Source of the DNA: Noviherbaspirillum aridicola
Lineage (GTDB): Bacteria; Pseudomonadota; Gammaproteobacteria; Burkholderiales; Burkholderiaceae_D
Direction: 5' to 3'
Length of the DNA stretch: 64,000 bases
Assembly (NCBI RefSeq): GCF_019656455.1
Contig: NZ_BPMK01000007.1
Location: 124,001-188,000, forward strand
How positions within the stretch are numbered: position 1 is the stretch's first letter; every line of letters begins with the position of its first letter. Both the position numbers and the translations under genes were made by a program. Below are positions 37,414-46,697 of the stretch, piece by piece. The notes below the pieces were generated by a model. The model made no database searches. It worked only from the letters and a program-made list of their open reading frames with translations, and was not told where the DNA came from.

Positions 37414-38472
37414 TCAGGCCGCCAGTGCCGGGTAGTCGGTATAGCCCTGCGCGCCGGGCTGGTAGAAGCTGTCCGCATCCCATTCGTTGAGCGGCGCGTT
37501 GAGACGGAAGCGCTGCACCAGGTCGGGATTCGAAATGAACAGCTTGCCGAATGCCGCCGCATCCGCCTCGCCCGCGTCGAGCTGCTGCTGGGCGCTGTCC
37601 CGCGTGAGCTTTTCGTTCGCCACCCAGACGCCGCCGAAGGCTTGCCTGAGCTGCGGGCCGAGGCGCCCCTCGCCCGTGTGTTCGCGCGCGCAGATGAAGG
37701 CGATCCTGCGCTTGCCGAGTTCGCGCGCCACGTAGCCGAAGGTCGCCAGCGGATCGGAGTCGCCCATGGTGTGGGAATCGCCGCGCGGCGCCAGGTGCAT
37801 GCCGACGCGGTCGGCGCCCCAGACCGAGATGCAGGCGTCGGTCACTTCCAGCATCAGCCGCGCGCGGTTTTCGATCGAGCCGCCGTAGGCGTCGTCGCGC
37901 CTGTTCGTGCTGTCCTGCAGGAACTGGTCGAGCAGGTAGCCGTTCGCGCCGTGGACTTCCACGCCGTCGAAGCCGGCCGCCTGCGCGTTTTCCGCGCCGC
38001 GGCGATAGGCCTCGACGATGCCCGGGATCTCGTCGGTGCGCAGCGCGCGCGGCGTCACGTACTCGCGCTTCGGGCGCAGCAGGCTGACATGGCCTTGCGC
38101 CGCGATCGCGCTCGGCGCCACCGGCAGTTCGCCGTCGAGGAAGTAGGGATCCGAGATCCGGCCCACATGCCACAGCTGCAGGAAGATCCGGCCGCCGGCC
38201 GCATGCACGGCGTCGGTGACCGGCTTCCAGCCTTCCACCTGTTCCCGCGACCAGATGCCGGGCGTGTCCGCATAGCCGACGCCCTGCGGCGTGACGGCCG
38301 TCGCCTCGCTCAGGATCAGGCCGGCGCTGGCGCGCTGCACATAGTATTCGCGCATCAGCGCATTGGGCACGCGCTTGCCGCCGACGGCACGCGAGCGGGT
38401 CAGCGGAGCCATGAAGATGCGGTTGGGAAGGGTCAGGTCGCCGATGGTGATCGGATCAAACAGCGTCGTCAT
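37414..38472 (-). CDS. nemA: Old yellow enzyme, NemA-type N-ethylmaleimide reductase
   Basis: This 352-residue FMN flavoprotein reduces activated C=C bonds of enals, enones, maleimides and nitro compounds with NAD(P)H. Motifs: NRIFMAPLTRSRAVGG (FMN), QLWHVGRIS (substrate His region), GFDGVEVHGANGYLLDQFLQ (His/Asn pair), RDDAYGGSIENRARLMLEV, and the C-terminal LFISNPDLVQRF. It lies 36 bp behind its arsR-type repressor on the same strand, so the pair is probably an electrophile-inducible operon. Confidence 0.95.
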   Translation of the reverse strand: MTTLFDPITIGDLTLPNRIFMAPLTRSRAVGGKRVPNALMREYYVQRASAGLILSEATAVTPQGVGYADTPGIWSREQVEGWKPVTDAVHAAGGRIFLQLWHVGRISDPYFLDGELPVAPSAIAAQGHVSLLRPKREYVTPRALRTDEIPGIVEAYRRGAENAQAAGFDGVEVHGANGYLLDQFLQDSTNRRDDAYGGSIENRARLMLEVTDACISVWGADRVGMHLAPRGDSHTMGDSDPLATFGYVARELGKRRIAFICAREHTGEGRLGPQLRQAFGGVWVANEKLTRDSAQQQLDAGEADAAAFGKLFISNPDLVQRFRLNAPLNEWDADSFYQPGAQGYTDYPALAA

Positions 38473-38508
38473 CTTGTTTTTCCTTGGAGGTGAGTGAAAG
38501 CGGCGGGT

Positions 38509-38826
38509 CTACAACCCGCCATCCATGTAATCGAGGAAGGCCTGTATGGTGGCCTCGTTACGCTTGTAGAAAATCCATTGGCCGACGCGGCGCGACGTCA
38601 GCAGTCCGGCGCGCTGCAGCGTCGCCAGATGCGCCGACACCGTCGATTGCGAGAGCCCGGCGCGACGGTCGATCAGGCCGGCGCAGACGCCGAAGTCGAG
38701 CGGATGCTCCTGGTCGGCGAAGTGCCGCCCGGGCTCGCGCAGCCAGCACAGGATCTCGCGCCGTAGCGGATTGGCGAGCGCCTTGTGGATGGCATCGATG
38801 TCGATGGCGGCTTTCTTCGGCGGCAT
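38509..38826 (-). CDS. ArsR-family repressor of the nemA operon
   Basis: This 105-residue winged-helix protein has the recognition region LSQSTVSAHLATLQRAGLLTSRRVGQWIFY. Cys residues near the N-terminus (EILCWLREPG and FGVCAGL) are candidates for sensing electrophiles or metals; the classical ELCVC metal motif is absent. A GTATATCG-N8-CGATATAC operator lies just upstream of its ATG, so it is probably autorepressing. First gene of the unit with nemA. Confidence 0.88.
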   Translation of the reverse strand: MPPKKAAIDIDAIHKALANPLRREILCWLREPGRHFADQEHPLDFGVCAGLIDRRAGLSQSTVSAHLATLQRAGLLTSRRVGQWIFYKRNEATIQAFLDYMDGGL

Positions 38827-38828
38827 GC

Positions 38829-38874
38829 GTATATCGGCAAAAACGGAAATGTATATCGCAATATTACGATATAC
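38829..38874. promoter_or_regulatory. Operator of the arsR-nemA unit
   Basis: A perfect dyad GTATATCG-N8-CGATATAC covers 38851-38874, and a third half-site GTATATCG lies at 38829-38836, 22 bp away, in line. It sits 2-48 bp upstream of the repressor start, within an otherwise GC-rich area. The dyad fits ArsR-type operators. Confidence 0.7.
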
Positions 38875-38949
38875 CCGCGCGGCCTGCAGGAAGCGGAGAA
38901 AACAGCAGGGAGATGCCGGCCCGGGGCCGGCATCGGGGGAGGGCGCGGC

Positions 38950-39504
38950 TTAACGCGGCATGAGGACGGTGTCGACGACGTTGATCACGCCGTTCGACTG
39001 GTAGACGTCGTAGGTGCTGATGCTGGCGCTGCCGCCTTTCTCGTCCATGACACGGATGTTCTGCGGCCCGTTCATCACGAAGCTCAGCTTGCCGCCGGAA
39101 GCGGTCTTCAGTTCGGCCCGGCCGTTGCCCTTGCCGATCTCCTTCGACAGCGCCTGGAAGTCGTACCTGCCGGGGACGACGTGATAGGTCAGGACCCTGG
39201 TCAGGGTCGCCTTGTTCTCCGGCTTGACCAAGGTGTCCACCGTGCCCGGCGGGAGCTTGCCGAAGGCCGCGTCGGTCGGGGCGAAGACGGTGAACGGGCC
39301 TTTGCCCTTCAGGGTCTCGACCAGGCCGGCCGACTTCACCGCCGCCACCAGCGTCGTGTGCTCGGCGGAGTTGACCGCATTGTCGACGATGTCCCTGGTC
39401 GGGAACATGCTCTGGCCGCCGACCGTGACGGTGTTTTGGGCGAAGGCCGCGGGAGCGGCGGCCACGAGGGCGGTCAGCAGCAGGGTACGGGTGAGCTTGC
39501 GCAT
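38950..39504 (-). CDS. Fasciclin (FAS1)-domain exported protein
   Basis: This 184-residue protein has a signal peptide (MRKLTRTLLLTALVAAAPAAFAQ). One FAS1 domain follows: TLVAAVKSAGLVETLKGKGPF, TVFAPTDAAFGKLP, LTRVLTYHVVPGRYD, and the ending NGVINVVDTVLMP. Fasciclin domains mediate adhesion or exopolysaccharide-associated surface functions. It is separate from the diverging orphan gene, which has its own hrp box in the gap. Start MRKLTR chosen at the signal peptide. Confidence 0.9.
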   Translation of the reverse strand: MRKLTRTLLLTALVAAAPAAFAQNTVTVGGQSMFPTRDIVDNAVNSAEHTTLVAAVKSAGLVETLKGKGPFTVFAPTDAAFGKLPPGTVDTLVKPENKATLTRVLTYHVVPGRYDFQALSKEIGKGNGRAELKTASGGKLSFVMNGPQNIRVMDEKGGSASISTYDVYQSNGVINVVDTVLMPR

Positions 39505-39598
39505 GATGTCTTCCTTTGTTGTGGTTGATTGGGTACTGCGTAGACATATACGGAGCGGGAACGCGAGCGGATTCAGCGGGACGGCAAACCGACGCGCG

Positions 39599-39627
39599 GG
39601 AACCGGGCGCGCCTCGCGCGCCACTCA
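39599..39627 (+). promoter_or_regulatory. hrp box (HrpL-dependent promoter), perfect consensus
   Basis: GGAACC, 16 bases, CCACTCA in the 204-bp gap between the fasciclin gene and the rightward orphan. The N16 spacer and CCACTCA are the same as at 3137 and 46638. It points at the 400-aa orphan, whose ATG is 81 bp on. Confidence 0.85.
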
Positions 39628-39708
39628 CGGCAGCACGGGTGTCCATGCATCGATACCTCCGGCCCCGCCTCGCGAGCACCCCGTCCACACCGCTTGCGGA
39701 GACTGAAG

Positions 39709-40911
39709 ATGCTCGGACGTCTGTTCCCCGGTTTTTCCTCCCGTTCCTGGCGCCGGCAGGGGGATGACGACCGCCCAGCGCTGAAGGATCCGCCGCCTCG
39801 CAATCCGCGCGAACGCCCGCCCGACCGGGCGACGCGCCAGGACCACGGCAGTCACACGATAGACAGGATCAGGCACTTTCTCGGCCGGTCCGCGAAGACC
39901 GGACCGGCAAGCCCGACGCCGCCCGGCGGGAGCGGCTGGCATCAATGGCGGCGCCTGTCGGCGGCGCAGGCGCAGCGGATGGAGGCGGCCGAGCGGCTGC
40001 TTGCCGCAACACCGAAACCGGATGCCGGGACGGTCGCTCCCTGCCTGCGCGAGGTGAGGGAAGTGCGCGCGCGGTTTCTGCGCGAAATCGGCCGGCTGTC
40101 CGGGCAGGCGGGCAAACCGGGCCCGCTGACCGACCCCGCGCGGAAGTGGCTGGCCCGACTCGACGCGCTCGCCGCGGGACTGCAGGGCGCCGCTTTCGCC
40201 GCGGCCACGCCGCCCGGGCACGGTCTGTCGGAAGAGGATCTGCATGTCCTGGCCCGCAAGGTAAGCGTCCTCGCCCATGCCGCGGCCATGCATCCCGGTC
40301 CCACGCCCGGTGCGGCCAGCGGGGCAGAACTGCACTGGGCGAGCGTCTATGCCCGGCTCGGCATGCGGGCATGGGTGCTGCGCCTGCCGCTCGATCGCGG
40401 TCCGCTCGAGCCATGTGAAACCGCGCGCGCCCATGCCTGCCTCGATCTCGCCTGCCGCCTGCGGGAACTGTTTCTGTCCACCGCGCGGCTGCCCCGGCCG
40501 CTGCCCGGCGGAAGTCCGGCCGCGTTGCCGCCGGAGGCGGCGAAGTGGCTGGCCACGGCGAATGAAGTCGTGGCGATCCTGCGCACCAGGGTGTTCGCCG
40601 AAGAGTGGACCTGCAAGCCTCTGCTTTCTCCGGCCAGTCTTTACGCGCTCGCCGCGCAAGTGGCCTTCATCGAGCGGATGGCGACCGAGTGCCGCTACCG
40701 GCGTCTCGATCCGGTCGAGATCGACGCCATCGGCGCGGCCCGCGTCTTCATCGGCAAAACCATTCGCAAATGCCAGCGGCGGGTGCCGCAGCACGGGGAT
40801 GCGGTTGCCGGAGCGAGTGGACGGGTGTCGCCGGAAGCGATGCTCGGCGAGCTGGAGTCGCTCAAGAAAGGGGTCCGTGCGACGCTGGCCGACATCGACG
40901 CGCGCAGCTGA
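39709..40911 (+). CDS. Orphan 400-aa protein behind a hrp box; candidate type III effector with internal duplication
   Basis: No known family. The N-terminus MLGRLFPGFSSRSWRR has no acidic residue until position 19. A Pro/Arg-rich, probably disordered stretch runs to about residue 80, with no Sec signal. The body is helical and has a tandem duplication: residues ~111-195 match ~243-329 (CL-x5-7-hR-x2-FL near the start, KWLA in the middle, FA and LS-x3-L-x2-LA-x2-V at the end), and the similarity may extend about 30 residues more. CGGAGAC lies 7 nt before the ATG; an in-frame TTG five codons earlier is less likely. Type III secretion is inferred from the hrp box and composition. Confidence 0.72.
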   Translation: MLGRLFPGFSSRSWRRQGDDDRPALKDPPPRNPRERPPDRATRQDHGSHTIDRIRHFLGRSAKTGPASPTPPGGSGWHQWRRLSAAQAQRMEAAERLLAATPKPDAGTVAPCLREVREVRARFLREIGRLSGQAGKPGPLTDPARKWLARLDALAAGLQGAAFAAATPPGHGLSEEDLHVLARKVSVLAHAAAMHPGPTPGAASGAELHWASVYARLGMRAWVLRLPLDRGPLEPCETARAHACLDLACRLRELFLSTARLPRPLPGGSPAALPPEAAKWLATANEVVAILRTRVFAEEWTCKPLLSPASLYALAAQVAFIERMATECRYRRLDPVEIDAIGAARVFIGKTIRKCQRRVPQHGDAVAGASGRVSPEAMLGELESLKKGVRATLADIDARS

Positions 40912-40939
40912 AAAACAAAAGGCCGGCATGACGCCGGCC
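40911..40939 (-). terminator. Intrinsic terminator of ettA
   Basis: On the minus strand GGCCGGC-GTCAT-GCCGGCC is followed by TTTTGTTTTT, a clear U tract, 24 bp beyond the ettA stop. It abuts the end of the convergent orphan gene. On the plus strand no T run follows. Confidence 0.88.
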
Positions 40940-40962
40940 CGGTGCACGATACGCGCTGATGC

Positions 40963-42630
<1,668 letters not shown>

Positions 42631-42866
42631 GGTGCTTTCGAGTAGGAATGTGAAACCGGAGAAATGGCGGAAGACGGCGCAATGCGTCCGCCTGGTCGAG
42701 GACAGGATTGTGCCATCGATGCCGCCGCGGCGCTTTCAAAAAATGCCGTTTTCGCCAGACCGTCGCCAGGTGCGGACCGCGGAAGGGAAGGCGTGCCGCA
42801 AGCACCCACTTGCCGCGCAGGCCACGCCGGTTCTCGTGTTCGGGAATCTTCGCATCTCGGGACCGT

Positions 42867-42880
42867 TTGACTTGCATCAA
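42867..42880 (+). promoter_or_regulatory. FNR/ANR-type box upstream of ompW
   Basis: TTGAC-TTGC-ATCAA differs at one base from TTGAT-N4-ATCAA, the FNR/ANR consensus. It lies 72 bp upstream of the ompW ATG. OmpW genes are often anaerobically induced through FNR. The rest of the 322-bp gap between ettA and ompW shows no gene. Confidence 0.6.
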
Positions 42881-42952
42881 TCAAATTGTTTCTTCCGCTC
42901 ACTACACTCGGCCGCAGTTACTCACACAAGCACCTTCATAAGGGGAATCAAC

Positions 42953-43552
42953 ATGAAAAAGACAGTACTCGCACTCGCGGCTCTCGGCCTGCTCGCCGGA
43001 CAAGCCATGGCACAGGAAAGCCCGTGGCTGGTGCGTGCGCGCGTGGTGAATATCGATACCGCGAACAAGTCGAGCGGTCTGATTGGCGGCGACAACGCCA
43101 TCCGTGTCAGCGACAAGACCATCCCAGAACTGGACATCTCCTACTTCTTCACGCCGAACATTGCCGCTGAGCTGATCCTGACCTACCCGCAGAAGCACAC
43201 GGTGCGTCATAGGGATGCTGGCCGCCTCGGCACTTTCAAGCACCTGCCGCCGACGCTGAGCCTGCAGTACCACTTCACGCCGAAGTCCACGTTCAGCCCG
43301 TACGTCGGCGCAGGTGTCAACTACACCCGCATCAGCAGCGTCAAGCTGGGTGGGGGCGCTGACCTGGAAAACGACAGCTTCGGCCTCGCCCTGCAAGCAG
43401 GCTTCGACTACAAGCTGGACAAGAACTGGTCGATCAACTTCGACGTCAAGAAAGTGCAGATCCGCAGCGACGTGACCGCAGGCGGCGCAACGGTCGCCAA
43501 GGTCAAGGTCGACCCGCTGCTCATCGGCGTCGGCATCGGCTACCGCTTCTGA
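42953..43552 (+). CDS. ompW: OmpW-family outer-membrane protein
   Basis: This 199-residue protein has a signal peptide (MKKTVLALAALGLLAGQAMAQ) and the eight-strand OmpW barrel. WLVRARVVNIDT is the first strand, ELDISYFFTPNIAAELILTYPQ and LPPTLSLQYHFTPKSTFSPYVGAGVNYT lie in the middle, and DPLLIGVGIGYRF is the C-terminal strand with terminal Phe. The GC of this gene is slightly lower than its neighbours. AGGGGAA precedes the ATG. It has a strong terminator. It forms a narrow channel for small hydrophobic molecules. Confidence 0.94.
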   Translation: MKKTVLALAALGLLAGQAMAQESPWLVRARVVNIDTANKSSGLIGGDNAIRVSDKTIPELDISYFFTPNIAAELILTYPQKHTVRHRDAGRLGTFKHLPPTLSLQYHFTPKSTFSPYVGAGVNYTRISSVKLGGGADLENDSFGLALQAGFDYKLDKNWSINFDVKKVQIRSDVTAGGATVAKVKVDPLLIGVGIGYRF

Positions 43553-43592
43553 CAGCACGCAAGCCGGCGCCATGCCGGCAAGCCACAATGGA

Positions 43593-43619
43593 AGCCGGTC
43601 TCGCGACCGGCTTTTTTTA
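43593..43619 (+). terminator. Intrinsic terminator of ompW
   Basis: GCCGGTC-TCGC-GACCGGC forms a perfect 7-bp stem followed by a T7 run (CTTTTTTTAT), about 40 bp after the stop. Confidence 0.9.
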
Positions 43620-43675
43620 TTGCACTTCATATTCCAGCGGAAAAGCACTTGCTTTCCGGCGCGTCGCGGCATATT

Positions 43676-45586
43676 GTGCGACGCAATAAAACTACCGTCG
43701 CCCTATCCTTGTCTACCGCCCAACCGAAAAGCAGCCTCGCCGCCCTGACGCTCGCCGCCATCGGCATCGTCTACGGCGACATCGGCACCAGCCCGCTCTA
43801 CGCGATGAAGGAAGCGTTCGCCGAAGAGCATGGACTCGCACTCAACCCCGCCAACATCCTCGGCATCGTGTCCCTGATCGTGTGGGGCCTGATCGTCGTC
43901 GTCTCGCTCAAGTACGTCACCCTGGTGCTGCGCGCGAACAACCGCGGCGAGGGCGGCATCATGGCGCTGACCGCGCTGGTGCTGTCGTCGGTCAGCCGGC
44001 ACAGCCGCGCGCACTATCCGCTGATGCTGCTCGGCCTGTTCGGCGCCACCCTGTTCTACGGCGACAGCGTGATCACGCCGGCGATCTCGGTGCTGTCGGC
44101 CATCGAGGGGCTGGAAGTGGCGGCGCCGGCGCTGCATCCGTACGTGGTGCCGGTCACGGTCGCGGTGCTGGTCGCGCTCTACATGCTGCAGGCGCGCGGC
44201 ACCGCTGGCATCGGCAAGTTCTTCGGGCCGGTGATGGTGGTCTGGTTCGCCAGCCTCGCCGTCATGGGCGTCATCAACATCGTGGAAGAACCCGGCGTGC
44301 TGGCCGCGCTCAATCCCCTGCATGCGCTGCGCTTTCTGGAGCAGAACCGGCTGGTTGCCTTCATCGCGCTCGGCGCGGTGGTGCTGGCCTTCACCGGCTC
44401 GGAGGCGCTGTACGCCGACATGGGGCATTTCGGCCGCACGCCCATCCGCATGGCCTGGTTCTTCGTCGCCTTTCCGGCGCTGGCGCTCAACTACCTCGGG
44501 CAGGGTGCGCTGCTGCTGCACAATCCGGGCGCGGTCGGCAATCCCTTCTTCCAGCAGCTCGGCGCATGGTCGGTCTATCCGCTGGTGATCCTGTCGACCA
44601 TGGCGGCGGTGATCGCCTCGCAGGCCACCATTTCCGGCACCTTCTCGATGACCAAGCAGGCGATCGCGCTCGGCTTCCTGCCGCGCATGCGCATCGAGCA
44701 CACGTCGGAGAGCGAGTTCGGCCAGATCTACATCCCCACCGTGAACTGGCTGCAGCTCGCCGTGGTGCTGGCGGCGGTGATCGGCTTCGGCTCGTCCACC
44801 CACCTGGCGGCCGCCTACGGCATCGCCAATACCGGCACCATGCTGGTGACCACGGTGCTGACCTTCTTCGTGATCCGCTACCGCTGGAACTATCCGCTGG
44901 CGCTGTGCGTTTTCGCCACCGGCTTCTTCTTCACCATCGACGCCGCGCTGTTCTCCGCCAACGTGCTCAAGATCCTGCACGGCGGCTGGTTCCCGCTGCT
45001 GCTCGGCGTGGTGCTGTTCTCCATCATGCTGACCTGGAAGCGGGGCCGCACGCTGGTGTTCGACAACCTGCAGAAGCACACGATACCGCTGGAGGATTTC
45101 CTGCAGTCGCTGTTCGTCGCGCCGCCGGCGCGGGTGCCGGGCACCGCCATCTACCTGCGTGGCGAGACCGACGGCGTGCCGCACGCGATGCTGCACAACC
45201 TGGCGCACAACAAAGTGCTGCATGAGCGCGTGGTGTTCCTGACCGTGCACATCCACGAAGTGCCGTGGGTGCCGGTCGCCGAGCGCGTGCGTATTCATCC
45301 GCTCGGCCACAACTGCTTCCAGCTCAATGTGCACTACGGATTCAAGGACGAGGCCAACCTGCCGCTGGCGCTGGAGGCGGCGGCCGAGCAGGGCATGAGT
45401 TTCGAATCGCTGGAGACTTCCTGGTTCATCGCCCGCCAGAACGTCATCCACGGGCCGCAGCGCGGAATGGCGCCGTGGCGCGAGCACCTGTTCGTCGCCA
45501 TGCAGCGCAACGCGCGCGGCGCGGCCGACTACTACCAGGTACCGTCCAACCGTGTGATCGAACTCGGCACGCAGATCACGATTTGA
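43676..45586 (+). CDS. kup: Low-affinity potassium transporter Kup
   Basis: This 636-residue inner-membrane K+/H+ symporter has about 12 helices in residues 20-440 and a soluble C-terminal domain. Family marks are AAIGIVYGDIGTSPLYAMKEAF, LRANNRGEGGIMALTALVL and LFYGDSVITPAISVLSAIEGLE. GSEALYADMGHFG also matches. The start is uncertain: GTG 43676 is used; TTG at 43709 would give MSTAQP, 625 residues, nearer E. coli Kup, and TTG 43649 is also open. None has a good ribosome-binding site. It overlaps the convergent rarD end by 11 bp. Confidence 0.93.
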   Translation: MRRNKTTVALSLSTAQPKSSLAALTLAAIGIVYGDIGTSPLYAMKEAFAEEHGLALNPANILGIVSLIVWGLIVVVSLKYVTLVLRANNRGEGGIMALTALVLSSVSRHSRAHYPLMLLGLFGATLFYGDSVITPAISVLSAIEGLEVAAPALHPYVVPVTVAVLVALYMLQARGTAGIGKFFGPVMVVWFASLAVMGVINIVEEPGVLAALNPLHALRFLEQNRLVAFIALGAVVLAFTGSEALYADMGHFGRTPIRMAWFFVAFPALALNYLGQGALLLHNPGAVGNPFFQQLGAWSVYPLVILSTMAAVIASQATISGTFSMTKQAIALGFLPRMRIEHTSESEFGQIYIPTVNWLQLAVVLAAVIGFGSSTHLAAAYGIANTGTMLVTTVLTFFVIRYRWNYPLALCVFATGFFFTIDAALFSANVLKILHGGWFPLLLGVVLFSIMLTWKRGRTLVFDNLQKHTIPLEDFLQSLFVAPPARVPGTAIYLRGETDGVPHAMLHNLAHNKVLHERVVFLTVHIHEVPWVPVAERVRIHPLGHNCFQLNVHYGFKDEANLPLALEAAAEQGMSFESLETSWFIARQNVIHGPQRGMAPWREHLFVAMQRNARGAADYYQVPSNRVIELGTQITI

Positions 45587-46460
45587 CCGCCGGCGCGCGC
45601 CATGCGCGCCACAGGCTCTCGAGCGAATACACCGCCAGCGCGCTCCAGATCAGGACGAAGCCGGCGAGGCGGGCGCCGCCGAAGGGTTCGTGATAGAGCC
45701 ACACGCCGAGCAGCAGTTGCAGCGTCGGCCCGATGTACTGCAGCAGACCGAGCAGCGACAGCGGAATCCGGCGCGCGCCCGAGGCGAACAGCAGCAGCGG
45801 AATCGCGGTGATCGGCCCGGCCGCGGCCAGCAGCAGCTGGGTGCTGGTGGAGGCGGCGATGAAGCTGTTCTGCCCGTGCAGCGCCAGCCAGCCGAGATAG
45901 GCCGCGGCAACCGGAAACAGCAGCAGGGTTTCCAGCGCCAGCCCTTCCAGCGCGCCGAGCGAGGCCGTCTTGCGCAGCAGGCCGTACAGGCCGAAGGTCG
46001 CCGCCAGCAGCAGCGCGATCCACGGCAGCGAACCCGCCTGCCACGTCAGCCAGGCCACGCCCGCCGCCGCCAGCGACACCGCCGCCCATTGCACCGGCCG
46101 CAGCCGCTCGCGCAGCACCACGGCGCCAAGCAGCACATTGAACAGCGGATTGATGAAGTAGCCGAGGCTGGAATCGACCACATGGCCGTTGTTCACCGCC
46201 CAGATGTAGATGAACCAGTTGGCCGACAGCAGCAATGCCGACAGCGCGAAGCCCGCCACCACGCGCGGCTTGCCGAACACCTCCCGCAGCCAGCCCCAGT
46301 GACGGCGCCAGCCCAGCACGGCGGCAACGAACACCAGCGACCACAGCATCCGATGCAGCAGGATCTCCAGCGGCGGCACTTCCTGCAGCGCCTTGAAGTA
46401 AAGCGGGAACACGCCCCAGATGGCGTAGGCGCTGGCGGCGGACAGGACTCCAGGATTCAT
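45576..46460 (-). CDS. rarD: EamA-family transporter RarD
   Basis: This 294-residue protein has ten membrane helices in two EamA/DMT repeats. RarD marks are AYAIWGVFPLYFKALQEVPPLEILLHRMLWS near the N-terminus, LLSANWFIYIWAVNNGHVVDSSLGYFINPLFNVLLG in the middle, and LQYIGPTLQLLLGVWLYHEPF near the C-terminus. The family is linked to chloramphenicol resistance and possibly amino-acid or sugar export. It overlaps kup at the 3' end. The 237-bp gap upstream holds the hrp box for the diverging gene. Confidence 0.94.
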   Translation of the reverse strand: MNPGVLSAASAYAIWGVFPLYFKALQEVPPLEILLHRMLWSLVFVAAVLGWRRHWGWLREVFGKPRVVAGFALSALLLSANWFIYIWAVNNGHVVDSSLGYFINPLFNVLLGAVVLRERLRPVQWAAVSLAAAGVAWLTWQAGSLPWIALLLAATFGLYGLLRKTASLGALEGLALETLLLFPVAAAYLGWLALHGQNSFIAASTSTQLLLAAAGPITAIPLLLFASGARRIPLSLLGLLQYIGPTLQLLLGVWLYHEPFGGARLAGFVLIWSALAVYSLESLWRAWRAPAVKS

Positions 46461-46637
46461 GGCGGCTTAGCGAAACGTGAGGTGGGGGATTATCCCAGTA
46501 TTCCGTTGCCCGCGCGCCGGCGCCCGAAAGAATGCGCAAGCGCCGACAAGCGCCCGCCGGGGGAGAAAAAGGCGGACGATGGCGGGCACTCACACCAGGA
46601 TTGTCGACGCTCTGCCCGGTGCCGTGCGGGCGATGAC

Positions 46638-46666
46638 GGAACGGTATGCCCGCATCCCGCCACTCA
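46638..46666 (+). promoter_or_regulatory. hrp box (HrpL-dependent promoter), one mismatch
   Basis: GGAACG, 16 bases, CCACTCA: the last base of the -35 hexamer differs from consensus. It is preceded by GAC, as at 3137. It lies 31 bp upstream of the GTG start of the 573-aa orphan, allowing a normal leader with GGAGG. Confidence 0.82.
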
Positions 46667-46697
46667 TCGACATGACCGCTCACTGCCGGAGGCAACT

